A stretch of 19,484 nt of DNA from Citreimonas sp042096055 (GCF_042096055.1 NZ_JBELMH010000069.1:1-19484); one strand, 5' to 3'. Positions 8,659 through 16,317 are shown, counted from the first letter of the stretch. Numbers and translations: made by a program. The notes: generated by a model not told the origin, from the sequence alone.

Positions 8659-8686
8659 TAATTTCGCCGGTGCCGCGCCTTGTCAA
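8658..8686 (-). promoter_or_regulatory. Promoter of the lacI-family gene
   Basis: On the minus strand a consensus -35 TTGACA (8681-8686), a 17-bp spacer and AATTAT (8658-8663, four of six -10 matches) predict transcription from about 8651, leaving a leader of roughly 43 nt to the ATG at 8608. The operator at 8645-8658 lies directly on the start point. Confidence 0.6.
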
Positions 8687-8748
8687 CGTGACGGCGCACG
8701 GTGGCCCCGAGCGCCGATCTTGCGGTATCAGACCAGGCGACGCGCGAA

Positions 8749-8786
8749 CGGGCATAGGCCAGCCCGGCCCGCCTGTGCAATGCCCG
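8749..8786 (-). terminator. Weak hairpin after the HtrA-like gene
   Basis: A 7-bp inverted repeat, CGGGCAT...ATGCCCG, with a 24-nt loop that contains further GGCC/GGCC pairing, begins 12 nt after the protease stop codon. It has no T-run. It may end or stabilise the protease mRNA before the lacI promoter. The evidence is modest. Confidence 0.3.
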
Positions 8787-8798
8787 CGGTCGGTCCCT

Positions 8799-9893
8799 CT
8801 AGGGCTGCGGCGCGCCGAGGACCACGTCGATCTCGACATCGTCGCCGTCGCGCCGGACCGTCAGCGTCACCTCGTCACCCGGCGCGTGCTCTTCCAAAGC
8901 GTCGCGCAGATCGGCCGAGCTTGCCACGCGCCGCCCGTCCACCGCGCGGATCGTGTCCATCGGCACAAGGCCCCCCGACGCGTCCTGCCGAGCCGCGCGC
9001 AGGCCGGCCTGTGCCGCCGGGCTGCCCGGTTCGACGCCCAGGACCAGCACGCCCTCGATGCCGCGGCGCCGCGCCAGTTCGGTGATGCGCTCGTCGTGCA
9101 CCACGCCCAGCACCGGCGGGCGATAGCGGCCGGTCCGGATCAGCTGCGGCACCACGCGGTTCACCACGTCCACCGGCACCGCGAATCCGATCCCCGCGCT
9201 GCTGCCCGAGGGGCTGAAGATCGCGGTGTTGACCCCGATCAGGCGACCCGCGCTGTCGATCAAAGGTCCGCCCGAATTGCCGGGGTTGATCGCCGCGTCG
9301 GTCTGGATCAGGCCCTGGATCGTGCCGCTCTCGCTGGGGATCTCGCGGTCGAGCGCCGAGACGATGCCGGTCGTCAGCGTCCAGTCGAGCCCGAACGGAT
9401 TACCGATCGCCAGCACCGACTGGCCGACGCGCAGCCCCTCGCTTTCGCCCACGGGCAGCGGCGCCGGCGGGTCCGCGCGCGTGTCGATGCGCAGCACCGC
9501 CAGATCGTGCCGTGGCGCCGCGCCCACCAGCGAGGCCGCCACCTGCCGCCCGTCCGCCAGCCGCACGCGCGCGCCCGATGCGCCCCGGACCACGTGCGCG
9601 TTGGTCACGATGTGCCCCTGCGCGTCCCACACGAAGCCCGAGCCCGTGCCCCGCGGCACGTCGACCGCGCGACGCGTCCAGGGGTCGAGCACGCGCTCTT
9701 CGGTGGTGATCGACACGACCGACCCGCGCGCCGCCTCGAACAGCGCGATGACGGTCTCTTCCTGCGGCGCCAGCTCGCCGCGCGGGGTGATCACGCGCGG
9801 GGCGACGGGTTCCGGCACGGAGCGCAGCAGGAACAGGCCAGCCGCCACCAGCAGCCCGAGCAGGAACGCCATCGCCAGGCTCGTCGGTTTCAT
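8799..9893 (-). CDS. Membrane-anchored HtrA/DegS-like serine protease
   Basis: A 364-residue S1C-family protease of the cell envelope. Residues 7-24 (AMAFLLGLLVAAGLFLL) form one membrane anchor without an obvious cleavage site, so the rest should face the periplasm. The trypsin-like domain spans about 45-255, with catalytic H100 (TNAHVV), D130 (HDLAVLRID) and S207 (NPGNSGGP). A single PDZ domain covers about 260-362 and carries an insert around ARQDASGGLVPMD. One anchor, one PDZ and this length match DegS/HhoA types rather than two-PDZ DegP. The start at 9893 follows AAAGGA; a 47-codon upstream extension is Cys/Arg-rich and rejected. It has its own promoter and is not part of the polyol operon. 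The substrate is unknown, and stress-signal or quality-control roles are both possible. Confidence 0.92.
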   Translation of the reverse strand: MKPTSLAMAFLLGLLVAAGLFLLRSVPEPVAPRVITPRGELAPQEETVIALFEAARGSVVSITTEERVLDPWTRRAVDVPRGTGSGFVWDAQGHIVTNAHVVRGASGARVRLADGRQVAASLVGAAPRHDLAVLRIDTRADPPAPLPVGESEGLRVGQSVLAIGNPFGLDWTLTTGIVSALDREIPSESGTIQGLIQTDAAINPGNSGGPLIDSAGRLIGVNTAIFSPSGSSAGIGFAVPVDVVNRVVPQLIRTGRYRPPVLGVVHDERITELARRRGIEGVLVLGVEPGSPAAQAGLRAARQDASGGLVPMDTIRAVDGRRVASSADLRDALEEHAPGDEVTLTVRRDGDDVEIDVVLGAPQP

Positions 9894-9940
9894 GTCGCGG
9901 TCCTTTCGCTGCTGCCCTGCCCTGCCCGTCGGCGCCCGGG

Positions 9941-9969
9941 ATAATGCGCATCCCGCCTTGCCCCTGCAA
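9941..9969 (-). promoter_or_regulatory. Candidate promoter of the HtrA-like gene
   Basis: On the minus strand TTGCAG (9964-9969), a 17-bp spacer and CATTAT (9941-9946) predict transcription near 9934 and a leader of about 41 nt. The leader contains three tandem copies of GGGCA (9913-9927). The -10 matches consensus at four of six bases and the -35 at three, so this is moderate evidence. Confidence 0.4.
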
Positions 9970-10213
9970 GCCGGGCACCTCGGGGCCACAACGCATCCCC
10001 CGGCACAGCGGTTCAGGGTCCCGCCGTCCCGCATGCGGATGCGGATGCGAAAGCTCGAGCGGCTCGCCCCCCGGTTTGACAGGCCGCGGCCGCAACCCTA
10101 AGGCAGGACAAGCGGGGCGCGATGGCGTCGCACCCCTGCATCCTTGATCCCGCATCGTCCTGAACGCCCGGACGTCGCCCCGCCCCGCGGCGGGCCTGCG
10201 CGAGAGGTGAACC
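9970..10213. other. Divergent intergenic region, protease / DMT transporter
   Basis: The 320 bp between the divergent starts at 9893 and 10214 hold no credible gene. Besides the two promoters they contain a short tandem repeat, ATGCGG x2.8 (10033-10049), and in the transporter leader a hairpin CCCGCC-CCGC-GGCGGG (10179-10194), 19 bp before the ATG. I see no riboswitch-like conserved core. Confidence 0.5.
10076..10104 (+). promoter_or_regulatory. Candidate promoter of the DMT transporter
   Basis: Consensus TTGACA (10076-10081) is followed after 17 bp by TAAGGC (10099-10104). The -10 is weak by E. coli standards, but the same TAAG start appears at the tRNA-Val(TAC) promoter in this window. Transcription would begin near 10111, leaving a GC-rich leader of about 103 nt. 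Confidence 0.45.
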
Positions 10214-11167
10214 ATGCGCCAGACTGCCCCGAACACCGGACTTTCCGAGAACGCCGTCGGCATGGGGCTGATGGCGCTCGCCATGCTGCTGCTGCCGATC
10301 GGCGACGCCTTCGCCAAGCTGCTGACCGGCTCGATGCACCCGATCGAGGTGACCTTCGCCCGGCTCGTGGCCCAGGGGCTGTGCCTCGTCCCCGCGGCGC
10401 TGCTGCTGCGGCGGCGCCTGCGCGGGTCGATGTTCTCTCCGGTCGTGGCGCTGTCGGGCGGGCTGGTCATGGTGACGCTCGGCTGCCTGATCGGCGCCTT
10501 CTCGGTCATGCCCATCGCCACCGCCATCGCCATCTTCTTCGTCGAGCCGCTGATCCTGACAGCGCTGGCCGCCCCGCTTCTGGGCGAGCGCGTGGGCCCG
10601 CGCCGGTTGATCGCCGTCGCCGTGGGCCTGCTGGGCGCGATGATCGTGATCCGCCCCGGCGGGGGCCTCGGCCCCGCGGCCGCGCTGCCGCTGCTGGCGG
10701 CGCTGGCCTACGCGCTCAACATGATCGTGCTGCGACGTGCCTCGGGCGCGCGGTCGGGGCTGACCATCCAGTGCGGCGCGACCTTCTACGCCTGCCTCGG
10801 CATGGGCGCGATCCTGCTCGCGGCGTCCGCCGCGGGCCTCGTCGAGCCGGCGCTCGACCGCCTGCCCGCCTGGGGCTGGGCTGCGATCCTGGGCGCAGGC
10901 GGTTTCGCCGCCACCAGCTTCGTGCTGATCGCCGAGGCCTTCCGCCGGGTCGAGGCCGGCACGCTCGCGCCGTTCCAGTATCTCGAGATCATCGGCGCGA
11001 CGGCGGCCGGCTATGTCGTCTTCGGTGATTTTCCGGACCTCTGGACCTGGGTCGGCGTCGCGATCATCCTCGCCTCGGGTCTCTACGTCTTCTGGCGCGA
11101 GCGGGCGCAGGGCGATCCGTCGCGACCGACCGCCCGATCGCGAAGCCGCCGCTTCCGGTCCCGGTGA
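10214..11167 (+). CDS. EamA/DMT-family membrane transporter
   Basis: A 317-residue inner-membrane protein with about ten hydrophobic helices in two EamA repeats (roughly 14-147 and 155-292), the usual layout and size for drug/metabolite transporters. The first repeat ends with GERVGPRRLIAVAVGLLGAMIVIRP (a typical E-R-x(3)-G-x-G pattern ahead of the last helix). The second ends with VVFGDFPDLWTWVGVAIILASGLYVFWRER. After that a 20-residue Arg/Ser-rich tail is probably cytoplasmic. The start follows GAGAGGTG at good spacing. It stands alone on the plus strand, 77 bp before the SH3 gene. The substrate cannot be read from sequence; family members export amino acids or metabolites, or take up vitamins. 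Confidence 0.88.
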   Translation: MRQTAPNTGLSENAVGMGLMALAMLLLPIGDAFAKLLTGSMHPIEVTFARLVAQGLCLVPAALLLRRRLRGSMFSPVVALSGGLVMVTLGCLIGAFSVMPIATAIAIFFVEPLILTALAAPLLGERVGPRRLIAVAVGLLGAMIVIRPGGGLGPAAALPLLAALAYALNMIVLRRASGARSGLTIQCGATFYACLGMGAILLAASAAGLVEPALDRLPAWGWAAILGAGGFAATSFVLIAEAFRRVEAGTLAPFQYLEIIGATAAGYVVFGDFPDLWTWVGVAIILASGLYVFWRERAQGDPSRPTARSRSRRFRSR

Positions 11168-11244
11168 CGGGGCGTGCGGGGTTCCCTTCCGCGTCCGTCC
11201 CGATACTCTGCGCATCGAGGCAGAAGCAGACAATGGATGACCAC

Positions 11245-11544
11245 ATGCACAAGGCATTCTTCGCGGGCGCGGCGGTGGCGGCGTCGCTGATCGTCGCGAC
11301 CGCATCCCCGGCGGCCGCGCAATCGGGGCGATACGAGGTCTACGGCGTGGCCGAGGACGACCTGCTGAAGCTGCGCGCCGGGCCGGGCACCGGCTTCATC
11401 GTCATCGCGGGCTTTCCAAACGGGACGCTGGTGCGGGTCTACGACTGCACCCAGACCGGTGGCACGCGCTGGTGCGAGGTGGCGATGGAGCGCGCGCGCG
11501 GCCTGCGCGGCTACGTCTCGTTCGCCTACCTGCGCCGGCGGTGA
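11245..11544 (+). CDS. Small secreted SH3-domain protein
   Basis: A 99-residue protein with a signal peptide (MHKAFFAGAAVAASLIVATASPAAA, cleavage near residue 25) followed by one bacterial SH3 (SH3_3/SH3b-like) domain, about residues 30-97. The typical pattern is present: LLKLRAGPGTGFIVIAGFPNG, then WCEV, then GYVSFAYL. Two cysteines, C68 and C77, could form a disulfide in the periplasm. Such domains usually bind peptidoglycan or are adaptors at the envelope. The ATG at 11245 gives the cleanest signal peptide and follows GGATG; an in-frame ATG at 11233 would add acidic residues (MDDH). It points toward ggt and ends before a strong hairpin. The specific role is unknown. Confidence 0.82.
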   Translation: MHKAFFAGAAVAASLIVATASPAAAQSGRYEVYGVAEDDLLKLRAGPGTGFIVIAGFPNGTLVRVYDCTQTGGTRWCEVAMERARGLRGYVSFAYLRRR

Positions 11545-11596
11545 ATCGAAACTCTATCGTGATTTCGTGGCCGCTTTTCTTGCAGGAAGGCGGAAG

Positions 11597-11629
11597 CCGC
11601 GCGCGCCCGCGATGGCCGGGCGCGCGCGG
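11597..11629. terminator. Perfect 13-bp hairpin between convergent genes
   Basis: CCGCGCGCGCCCG and its exact complement are separated by a 7-nt loop (CGATGGC). It sits 52 bp after the SH3 stop and 6 bp after the ggt stop on the other strand, so it can serve both genes. Neither strand shows a T-run after the stem, so it is a non-canonical terminator or 3'-protecting hairpin. Confidence 0.7.
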
Positions 11630-11635
11630 GACGCG

Positions 11636-13420
11636 TCATTCCCCCAGCGCGATGCCTTCGCGCCGCGGGTCGGCGCCGCCGACCAGCTGGCCGTCCTCGA
11701 GCGCGATGATGTGCAGCCCGCTGGTCAGGTCTCGCAGCTCGGTCTCGAAGCCCGCCTCCTGTAGCGGTCCTTCCAGGTCCGCCGCGCTGGTGCCCTGCTC
11801 GATGTCGAAGGTGCCGAAGCGGTTGACCAGGTGCGGCGCGGCCGCCGCCTGCTGCGGGTCCATGCCCCAGTCGAGGTAATTCACGATGCCCTGCGTCACG
11901 TAGCCGATGATCCGGCTGCCCCCGGGCGAGCCGATGACCAGCAGCGGCGCACCGTCCCGCATCACGATCGTGGGCGCCATGGACGAGCGCGGCCGCTTGC
12001 CCGGCTCGACCCGGTTGGCGATCGGGCGTCCGTCCTCGTGCGTGGCGAAGGAGAAGTCCGTCAGCTCGTTGTTGAGCAGGAAGCCCTGCACGAACAGGCG
12101 CGAGCCGAAGCCGTTCTCGATCGTGGTGGTCATCGACAGCGCGTTGCCCATCCCGTCGACGATCGAGATGTGCGAGGTCGAAGGGAGTTCCAGCGAGACG
12201 TCGTCACCCAGCAGCATCGCGTGGTCCCAGGCGGGCTCGCCCGGCTCGACGGTTTCCAGCGCCGTGCTCGGGTCCAGCATGCCCGCGCGCATCGACAGGT
12301 AATCCTCGGCCACCAGTCCCTTGGTCGGCATCGGCACGAAGTCGCTGTCGGCCATGTACCGACCCCGGTCCGCGAAGGCGAGGCGCGAGGCGTCGCCGAT
12401 CAGCGTCCAGGCCTCGGCGCTGTCCGTGCCCATCGCGGCGAGGTCGAATTCTTCGAGCATCCCCAGGATCTGCCCCACGGTCAGCGCACCCGACGACGGC
12501 GGGCCCATGCCGCAGACATCCGCGTCGCGGTAGGGCACGCAGACCGCGTTGCGTTGGATCACGTCGTAGGTGGCGAAATCCTCGATGCTGAGAAGCCCGC
12601 CGTTCAGGCGCACCACGTCGACGATCGCCTGCGCCACGGGGCCGGAGTAGAACGCGGTCGCGCCGTCGGCGGCCATGGCGCGCAGCACGTCGGCATAGGC
12701 CTGGTTGGTCAGGGTGTCGCCCTCGGCGATGGGCTCTCCGCCCGGGTAGAAATACGCCGCCGTCGCGTCGAAGCGCGGCAGCCGGTCCTCGGGTTCCTCG
12801 GCGACCAGCCCGGCGAGGCGCGGCGACACGGTGAAGCCGTCCTCGGCCAGCGCGATGGCACGGTCGAACAGCCCCGCCCACTCCTGGTTGCCCCAGCGGG
12901 CATGCGCCTCTTCCAGCAGCGCAGGCGTGCCCGGCGTGCCGACGGAGCGTCCGCCCACGACGGCGTCCCAAAACGACAGCGGCTCGCCGTTCTCGTCCTG
13001 GAAGTAGGTGGGCGTCGCCTCCATCGGCGCGGTTTCGCGCCCGTCGAGCGTGGTGACCTCGCCGCTTTCGGCGTCGTACCAGACAAGGAACGCGCCGCCG
13101 CCGAGGCCCGAGCTTTGCGGCTCGACCAGCCCCAGCACGGTCTGCACGGCGACCATGGCGTCGGCGGCGGTGCCGCCCGCGCGCAGCACCTCGGCGCCGG
13201 CCTCGACCGCCAGCGGGTTCGCCGCGGCGACCATCCAGTCCTGGGCCGTGACCGGCTCGCCCGCCAGTTTCGCCTCGACCGCCTGCTGCGCCTCGGCGCT
13301 CAGACCCTCGATCACGCCGGAGGCGGTGCCCTCGGTCGTCACCGCGTCCGCCGCCTGCTGGGCGAGTGCGGGACCCGCGATCAGGCCCGCCAAGGCCATG
13401 GTCATCCATCTCGAAGTCAT
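11636..13420 (-). CDS. ggt: Gamma-glutamyltranspeptidase
   Basis: A 594-residue periplasmic enzyme that cleaves glutathione and other gamma-glutamyl compounds. It is made as a precursor that cuts itself before the catalytic threonine. The signal peptide is about residues 1-20 (cleavage at ALA-QQ). Visible marks are R128 (DGRETAP) for the substrate carboxylate, PPSSGA (307-312), the autoprocessing site at T415 in STSHISIVD, TTIENGFG (432-439), NNELTDFS (450-457), S479-S480 (RSSMAPT) and GSPGG (497-501). Length and order fit the family (about 580 residues), giving subunits of roughly 390 and 180 residues. The start follows GGGAGAG. It lies 91 bp downstream of yehW on the same strand and may have its own promoter, though I found no convincing one. 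Confidence 0.95.
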   Translation of the reverse strand: MTSRWMTMALAGLIAGPALAQQAADAVTTEGTASGVIEGLSAEAQQAVEAKLAGEPVTAQDWMVAAANPLAVEAGAEVLRAGGTAADAMVAVQTVLGLVEPQSSGLGGGAFLVWYDAESGEVTTLDGRETAPMEATPTYFQDENGEPLSFWDAVVGGRSVGTPGTPALLEEAHARWGNQEWAGLFDRAIALAEDGFTVSPRLAGLVAEEPEDRLPRFDATAAYFYPGGEPIAEGDTLTNQAYADVLRAMAADGATAFYSGPVAQAIVDVVRLNGGLLSIEDFATYDVIQRNAVCVPYRDADVCGMGPPSSGALTVGQILGMLEEFDLAAMGTDSAEAWTLIGDASRLAFADRGRYMADSDFVPMPTKGLVAEDYLSMRAGMLDPSTALETVEPGEPAWDHAMLLGDDVSLELPSTSHISIVDGMGNALSMTTTIENGFGSRLFVQGFLLNNELTDFSFATHEDGRPIANRVEPGKRPRSSMAPTIVMRDGAPLLVIGSPGGSRIIGYVTQGIVNYLDWGMDPQQAAAAPHLVNRFGTFDIEQGTSAADLEGPLQEAGFETELRDLTSGLHIIALEDGQLVGGADPRREGIALGE

Positions 13421-13470
13421 CGCGTCACTCTCCCTTTGCGTTTAACTCAAGTTCAGGATGCGCGACATGC

Positions 13471-13486
13471 GGGTTCTCGACAACCC
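13471..13486 (-). other. Small hairpin between yehW and ggt
   Basis: GGGTT-CTCGAC-AACCC forms a 5-bp stem in the 91-bp gap between yehW and ggt. Without a T-run it is at best a weak terminator. The same gap has an AACT-TG-AGTT repeat (minus strand, near 13443-13452) close to the ggt ribosome site. I see no clear promoter for ggt. Confidence 0.25.
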
Positions 13487-13511
13487 TTGTGCCGGTCGTC
13501 CTGACCGCCGC

Positions 13512-14255
13512 TCAGGCCCCCCGCGCGCCGGCGCGCCGGGCGATGCGCGCCTCGAGCAGCGTCAGCGCGTCGTAGATCAGCACCGCGAACAACCCGACGA
13601 TCAGGCCACCCTGCAGCACGAAGGCGGTGTTGTTGGTCAGCAGCCCCGCGATGATCACCTCGCCCAGCGTGCGCGCCGCAACCGTCGAGCCGATGGTCGC
13701 GGTCCCCAGCGCGATCACCACCGACAGGCGGATGCCCGCCAGGATCACGGGGGCGGCCAGCGGCAGTTCGACCTGCCACAGACGCTGGACCCGGCCCATC
13801 CCCATGCCGCGCGCGGCCTCCATCGTGCGCGGCGGCAGGGTCGACAGGGCGGTCATCGCGTTCTCGAAGATCGGCAACAGGCCGTAGAGGAACAGCGCCA
13901 CCAGCGTCGGCCCCGCGCCAAAGCCCAGCACCGGCACCGCCAGCGCAAGCACCGCGACCGGCGGGAAGGTCTGCCCGACATTGGTGATGGTGCGCGACAG
14001 CGGGCGGAACGCGGCGCCGGCGGGCCGCGTCACCGCGATCGCCAGCGTCACCGCCACCACCGTCGCCAGAGCCGAGGCCGCAGCCACCAGCAGCAGGTGG
14101 TTCAGCGACAGCGACAGCAGCGACACGCGGTCGTAGATCACCGGACCGCCCTCGGGCGCGAAGGGTGCGAAGACCGGCGCGAAGGCCTGCGGCCACACCA
14201 CGAGGGCGACCAGCAGCAGCGCCAGCGCCGCGCGCAGGATCGCCCCCGCCCTCAT
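13512..14255 (-). CDS. yehW: Osmoprotectant ABC transporter permease, YehW-like
   Basis: A 247-residue inner-membrane permease of the betaine/choline (OpuCB/ProW-like) class. Six or so hydrophobic segments are visible. Family marks are AVTRPAGAAFRPL after the second helix, GQTFPPVAVLALAVPVLGFG, and the ATPase-docking loop MEAARGMGMGRVQRLWQVELPLAAPVILAGIR, all close to E. coli YehW (243 residues). The ATG at 14255 overlaps the yehX stop by 4 bp (ATGA); no good ribosome site is seen, so coupling is likely. It is the last gene of the operon. The E. coli system is a low-affinity glycine betaine importer; the exact substrate here is inference. Confidence 0.92.
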   Translation of the reverse strand: MRAGAILRAALALLLVALVVWPQAFAPVFAPFAPEGGPVIYDRVSLLSLSLNHLLLVAAASALATVVAVTLAIAVTRPAGAAFRPLSRTITNVGQTFPPVAVLALAVPVLGFGAGPTLVALFLYGLLPIFENAMTALSTLPPRTMEAARGMGMGRVQRLWQVELPLAAPVILAGIRLSVVIALGTATIGSTVAARTLGEVIIAGLLTNNTAFVLQGGLIVGLFAVLIYDALTLLEARIARRAGARGA

Positions 14256-15187
14256 GCGTGGCGTTCGACGCGGGCGCGGATCGCGTCGAGCGTCACGCGG
14301 CCGACGATGGCGCCGTCGCGCGTGACCGGCAGCGCCTCGCGCCCAGTCCAGAGACATTCCGACAGCGCGTCGCGCAGGCTGGCCGTGTCCAGCACCGGAT
14401 CGCCCGGCGCCTCGCCGTCCTCGACCAGCTTGCGCACCGGGATCAGCGACAGCAGGCGCATGGGGCGTTCCGCGTCGCCCACCATCTCGGCGACGAAACC
14501 GTTGGCGGGCCGGGCGACGATTTCCTCGGGCGGACCGTGCTGGACCAGCTGGCCGGCGTCCATCACGCCCACGCGGTCGGCGAGGCGGATCGCCTCTTCC
14601 ATGTCGTGGGTCACCAGCACGATGGTCGAGCCGAGCTTCTGCTGGATCTCGCGCAGATCCGCCTGCGCGCGGGCGCGGATGATCGGGTCGAGCGCGCCGA
14701 ACGGCTCGTCCATCAGCAGCAGGTCGGGGCGCGAGGCGAGCGCGCGCGCCACGCCCACGCGCTGCTGCTGCCCGCCCGACAGCTCGGCCGGGTAGCGGTC
14801 GCGAAAGGCAGCGGGGTCCATGCCGAACAGTTCCAGCAATTCGTCCACCCGCGCAGCGATCTTGTCCTTGGGCCAGCCCAGCAGGCGCGGCACGGCGGCG
14901 ATGTTGCGCCCGACGCTGTGATGCGGGAACAACCCGTGACCCTGGATCGCGTATCCGATGCGCCGGCGCAGCAGATGCGGCGCGATGTCGGCCGTCGCCT
15001 CGCCGTTGATGCGCACGCTGCCCGAAGTCGGCTCGACCAGGCGGTTGATCATGCGCAGCAGCGTCGTCTTGCCGGAGCCCGACGTGCCCACGATCACGGT
15101 GATCGAGCCGGTCTCGATGGTCATGGATACCGAGTCGACGACCGTGGTGGTGCCGTAGACCTTGGTGATGCGGTCGATCTCGATCAT
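14252..15187 (-). CDS. yehX: Osmoprotectant ABC transporter ATPase, YehX-like
   Basis: A 311-residue ATPase of the ProV/OpuCA class. Walker A is GTSGSGKTT (34-42), Q-loop Q82, signature LSGGQ (136-140), Walker B LLLMDEP (156-162, E161) and switch H194. After about residue 240 a short C-terminal region (RLLSLIPVRKLV, then LRDALSECLWTGREALPVT) matches the reduced CBS-like tail of YehX rather than the paired CBS domains of OpuCA. The ATG at 15187 overlaps the yehY stop by 4 bp. The two different permease genes in the operon imply a YehW-YehY heterodimer served by this ATPase. Confidence 0.94.
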   Translation of the reverse strand: MIEIDRITKVYGTTTVVDSVSMTIETGSITVIVGTSGSGKTTLLRMINRLVEPTSGSVRINGEATADIAPHLLRRRIGYAIQGHGLFPHHSVGRNIAAVPRLLGWPKDKIAARVDELLELFGMDPAAFRDRYPAELSGGQQQRVGVARALASRPDLLLMDEPFGALDPIIRARAQADLREIQQKLGSTIVLVTHDMEEAIRLADRVGVMDAGQLVQHGPPEEIVARPANGFVAEMVGDAERPMRLLSLIPVRKLVEDGEAPGDPVLDTASLRDALSECLWTGREALPVTRDGAIVGRVTLDAIRARVERHA

Positions 15188-16317
15188 GAATTCTCTCGCT
15201 TGGGGGTGCGGCGGGCGAAGTCCACCAGGATGTCCATCACGATGGCCGAGACCAGCGCCAGCACGACCGTCGGCACCGCGCCCAGCAGGATCAGGTCGGT
15301 CGCGGTCTGGTTCAGGCCCTGGAAGACGAAGGTGCCGAAGCCCCCGCCGCCGATCAGCCCGGCGATCACCGCCAGCCCGACGTTCTGCACCAGCACGATG
15401 CGCAGGCCCGCCAGGATCACCGGCAGCGCCAGCGGCAGCTCGATCCCCCACAGGCGTTGCGTGTTGGTCATCCCCATGCCGCGCGCCGCCTCAACCGCGG
15501 CGGGGGGCGTGGCGTTGAGGCCCGCCACCGTGTTGGCGACGACCGGCAGCAGGGAATAGAGCAGCAGCGCCAGGAACGCCGGGGCAAAGCCGATGCCCGC
15601 GATGCCGATGGCAGCCGCCGCCGGCACGGTCGCCGCGACCCAGGCCAGCACCGGGATCATGATGCCGAACATCGCCAGCGACGGGATCGTCTGCAGGAAG
15701 CTCAGCACCGGGATCGCGCCGCCGCGCAGCCGCGCGTTGCGGTGGCACAGGATGCCCAGCGGAAAGCCGATCGCCGCCGCCGCGGCCAGCGAGCCGAAGG
15801 CCAGCGCCACGTGCCGCATCGCGGCGGTCCGGAAGCCGGCGGCGCGGGCGCGGTATTCCTGCATGATCGACAGCTCGGACAGCGCGCCCGAGGCCAGGAT
15901 CGCCGCCAGCGCGGCCAGCACCGCCGCCAGCAGCACCAGCCGCATCTTCGGTCCCGGCCGCAGCGTCGACAGCGCGTCGGCCATCAGCATCATGAAGACC
16001 AGAAGCAGGCACCAAAAGCCCGCCGCGGGCGAAACGCGCGCCAGATCGCCCGCATCCGCAAGCAGGCCGCCCGCCCCTTGCGCCATTACGAACAGCAGCC
16101 CCGCGAGGCCCAGCAGGCTGCCGCCCAGCCGCGCCCAGGGCCGCGCCGCCTGCACGCCGAGCGCCAGCCCGGCCAGCATCGCCGCCAGCGCGACCGCCAC
16201 CACCACCGGGCCGGCGGCGTTCCACAGCGGAACGCCGTCGCCCGCGACAATGCGGTTGGCGCGCAGCGTGGCGAAGGGCAGCGCCAGAGCGATCAGCCCG
16301 AGCACCGCGAACAGCAC
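15184..16317 (-). CDS. yehY: Osmoprotectant ABC transporter permease, YehY-like
   Basis: A 377-residue permease with an N-terminal half of four or five extra helices (1-150) before the standard permease domain (about 165-370), as in E. coli YehY (385 residues). The stretch ALPFATLRANRIVAGDG near the N-terminus, FLQTIPSLAMFGI, GLNATPPAAVEAARGMGM (the docking loop) and GLIGGGGFGTFVFQGLNQTATDLILLGAVP are family marks. The start is a GTG at 16317. No ATG, GTG or TTG in this frame occurs in the 66 bp back to the osmF stop, yet homologues carry a few more N-terminal residues. A perfect 7-bp hairpin ends 3 nt before this GTG and holds the only G-rich stretch that could act as a ribosome site. The stop overlaps the yehX start. 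Confidence 0.92.
   Translation of the reverse strand: MLFAVLGLIALALPFATLRANRIVAGDGVPLWNAAGPVVVAVALAAMLAGLALGVQAARPWARLGGSLLGLAGLLFVMAQGAGGLLADAGDLARVSPAAGFWCLLLVFMMLMADALSTLRPGPKMRLVLLAAVLAALAAILASGALSELSIMQEYRARAAGFRTAAMRHVALAFGSLAAAAAIGFPLGILCHRNARLRGGAIPVLSFLQTIPSLAMFGIMIPVLAWVAATVPAAAAIGIAGIGFAPAFLALLLYSLLPVVANTVAGLNATPPAAVEAARGMGMTNTQRLWGIELPLALPVILAGLRIVLVQNVGLAVIAGLIGGGGFGTFVFQGLNQTATDLILLGAVPTVVLALVSAIVMDILVDFARRTPKRENS

Noticed and set aside
6143..9085. A 980-codon plus-strand frame opposite smoE, lacI and the protease
   Set aside because: It is antisense to three well-supported genes, has low-complexity Arg/Ala/His composition, and has no recognisable domain. Long antisense frames are normal at this GC content.
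9894..10034. An N-terminal extension of the HtrA-like protease by 47 residues
   Set aside because: The extension is Cys/Arg/Gly-rich without a signal peptide and lies upstream of a good AAAGGA-ATG start that begins with a membrane anchor.
10033..10049. Short tandem ATGCGG repeat
   Set aside because: It has fewer than three units in GC-rich DNA; no CRISPR-like spacer structure and no sign of function.
10105..10213. A possible riboswitch in the leader of the DMT transporter gene
   Set aside because: The leader has one short GC hairpin but none of the conserved cores of FMN, TPP, SAM or guanidine riboswitches that I can recognise.
10013..11305. A 430-codon minus-strand frame opposite the DMT transporter
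   Set aside because: It is a shadow with Arg/Gln/Asp-rich low-complexity sequence; the plus strand has clear membrane helices and a ribosome site.
11831..13504. A 557-codon plus-strand frame opposite ggt
   Set aside because: It mirrors the codon pattern of ggt and has no family signature or credible ribosome site.
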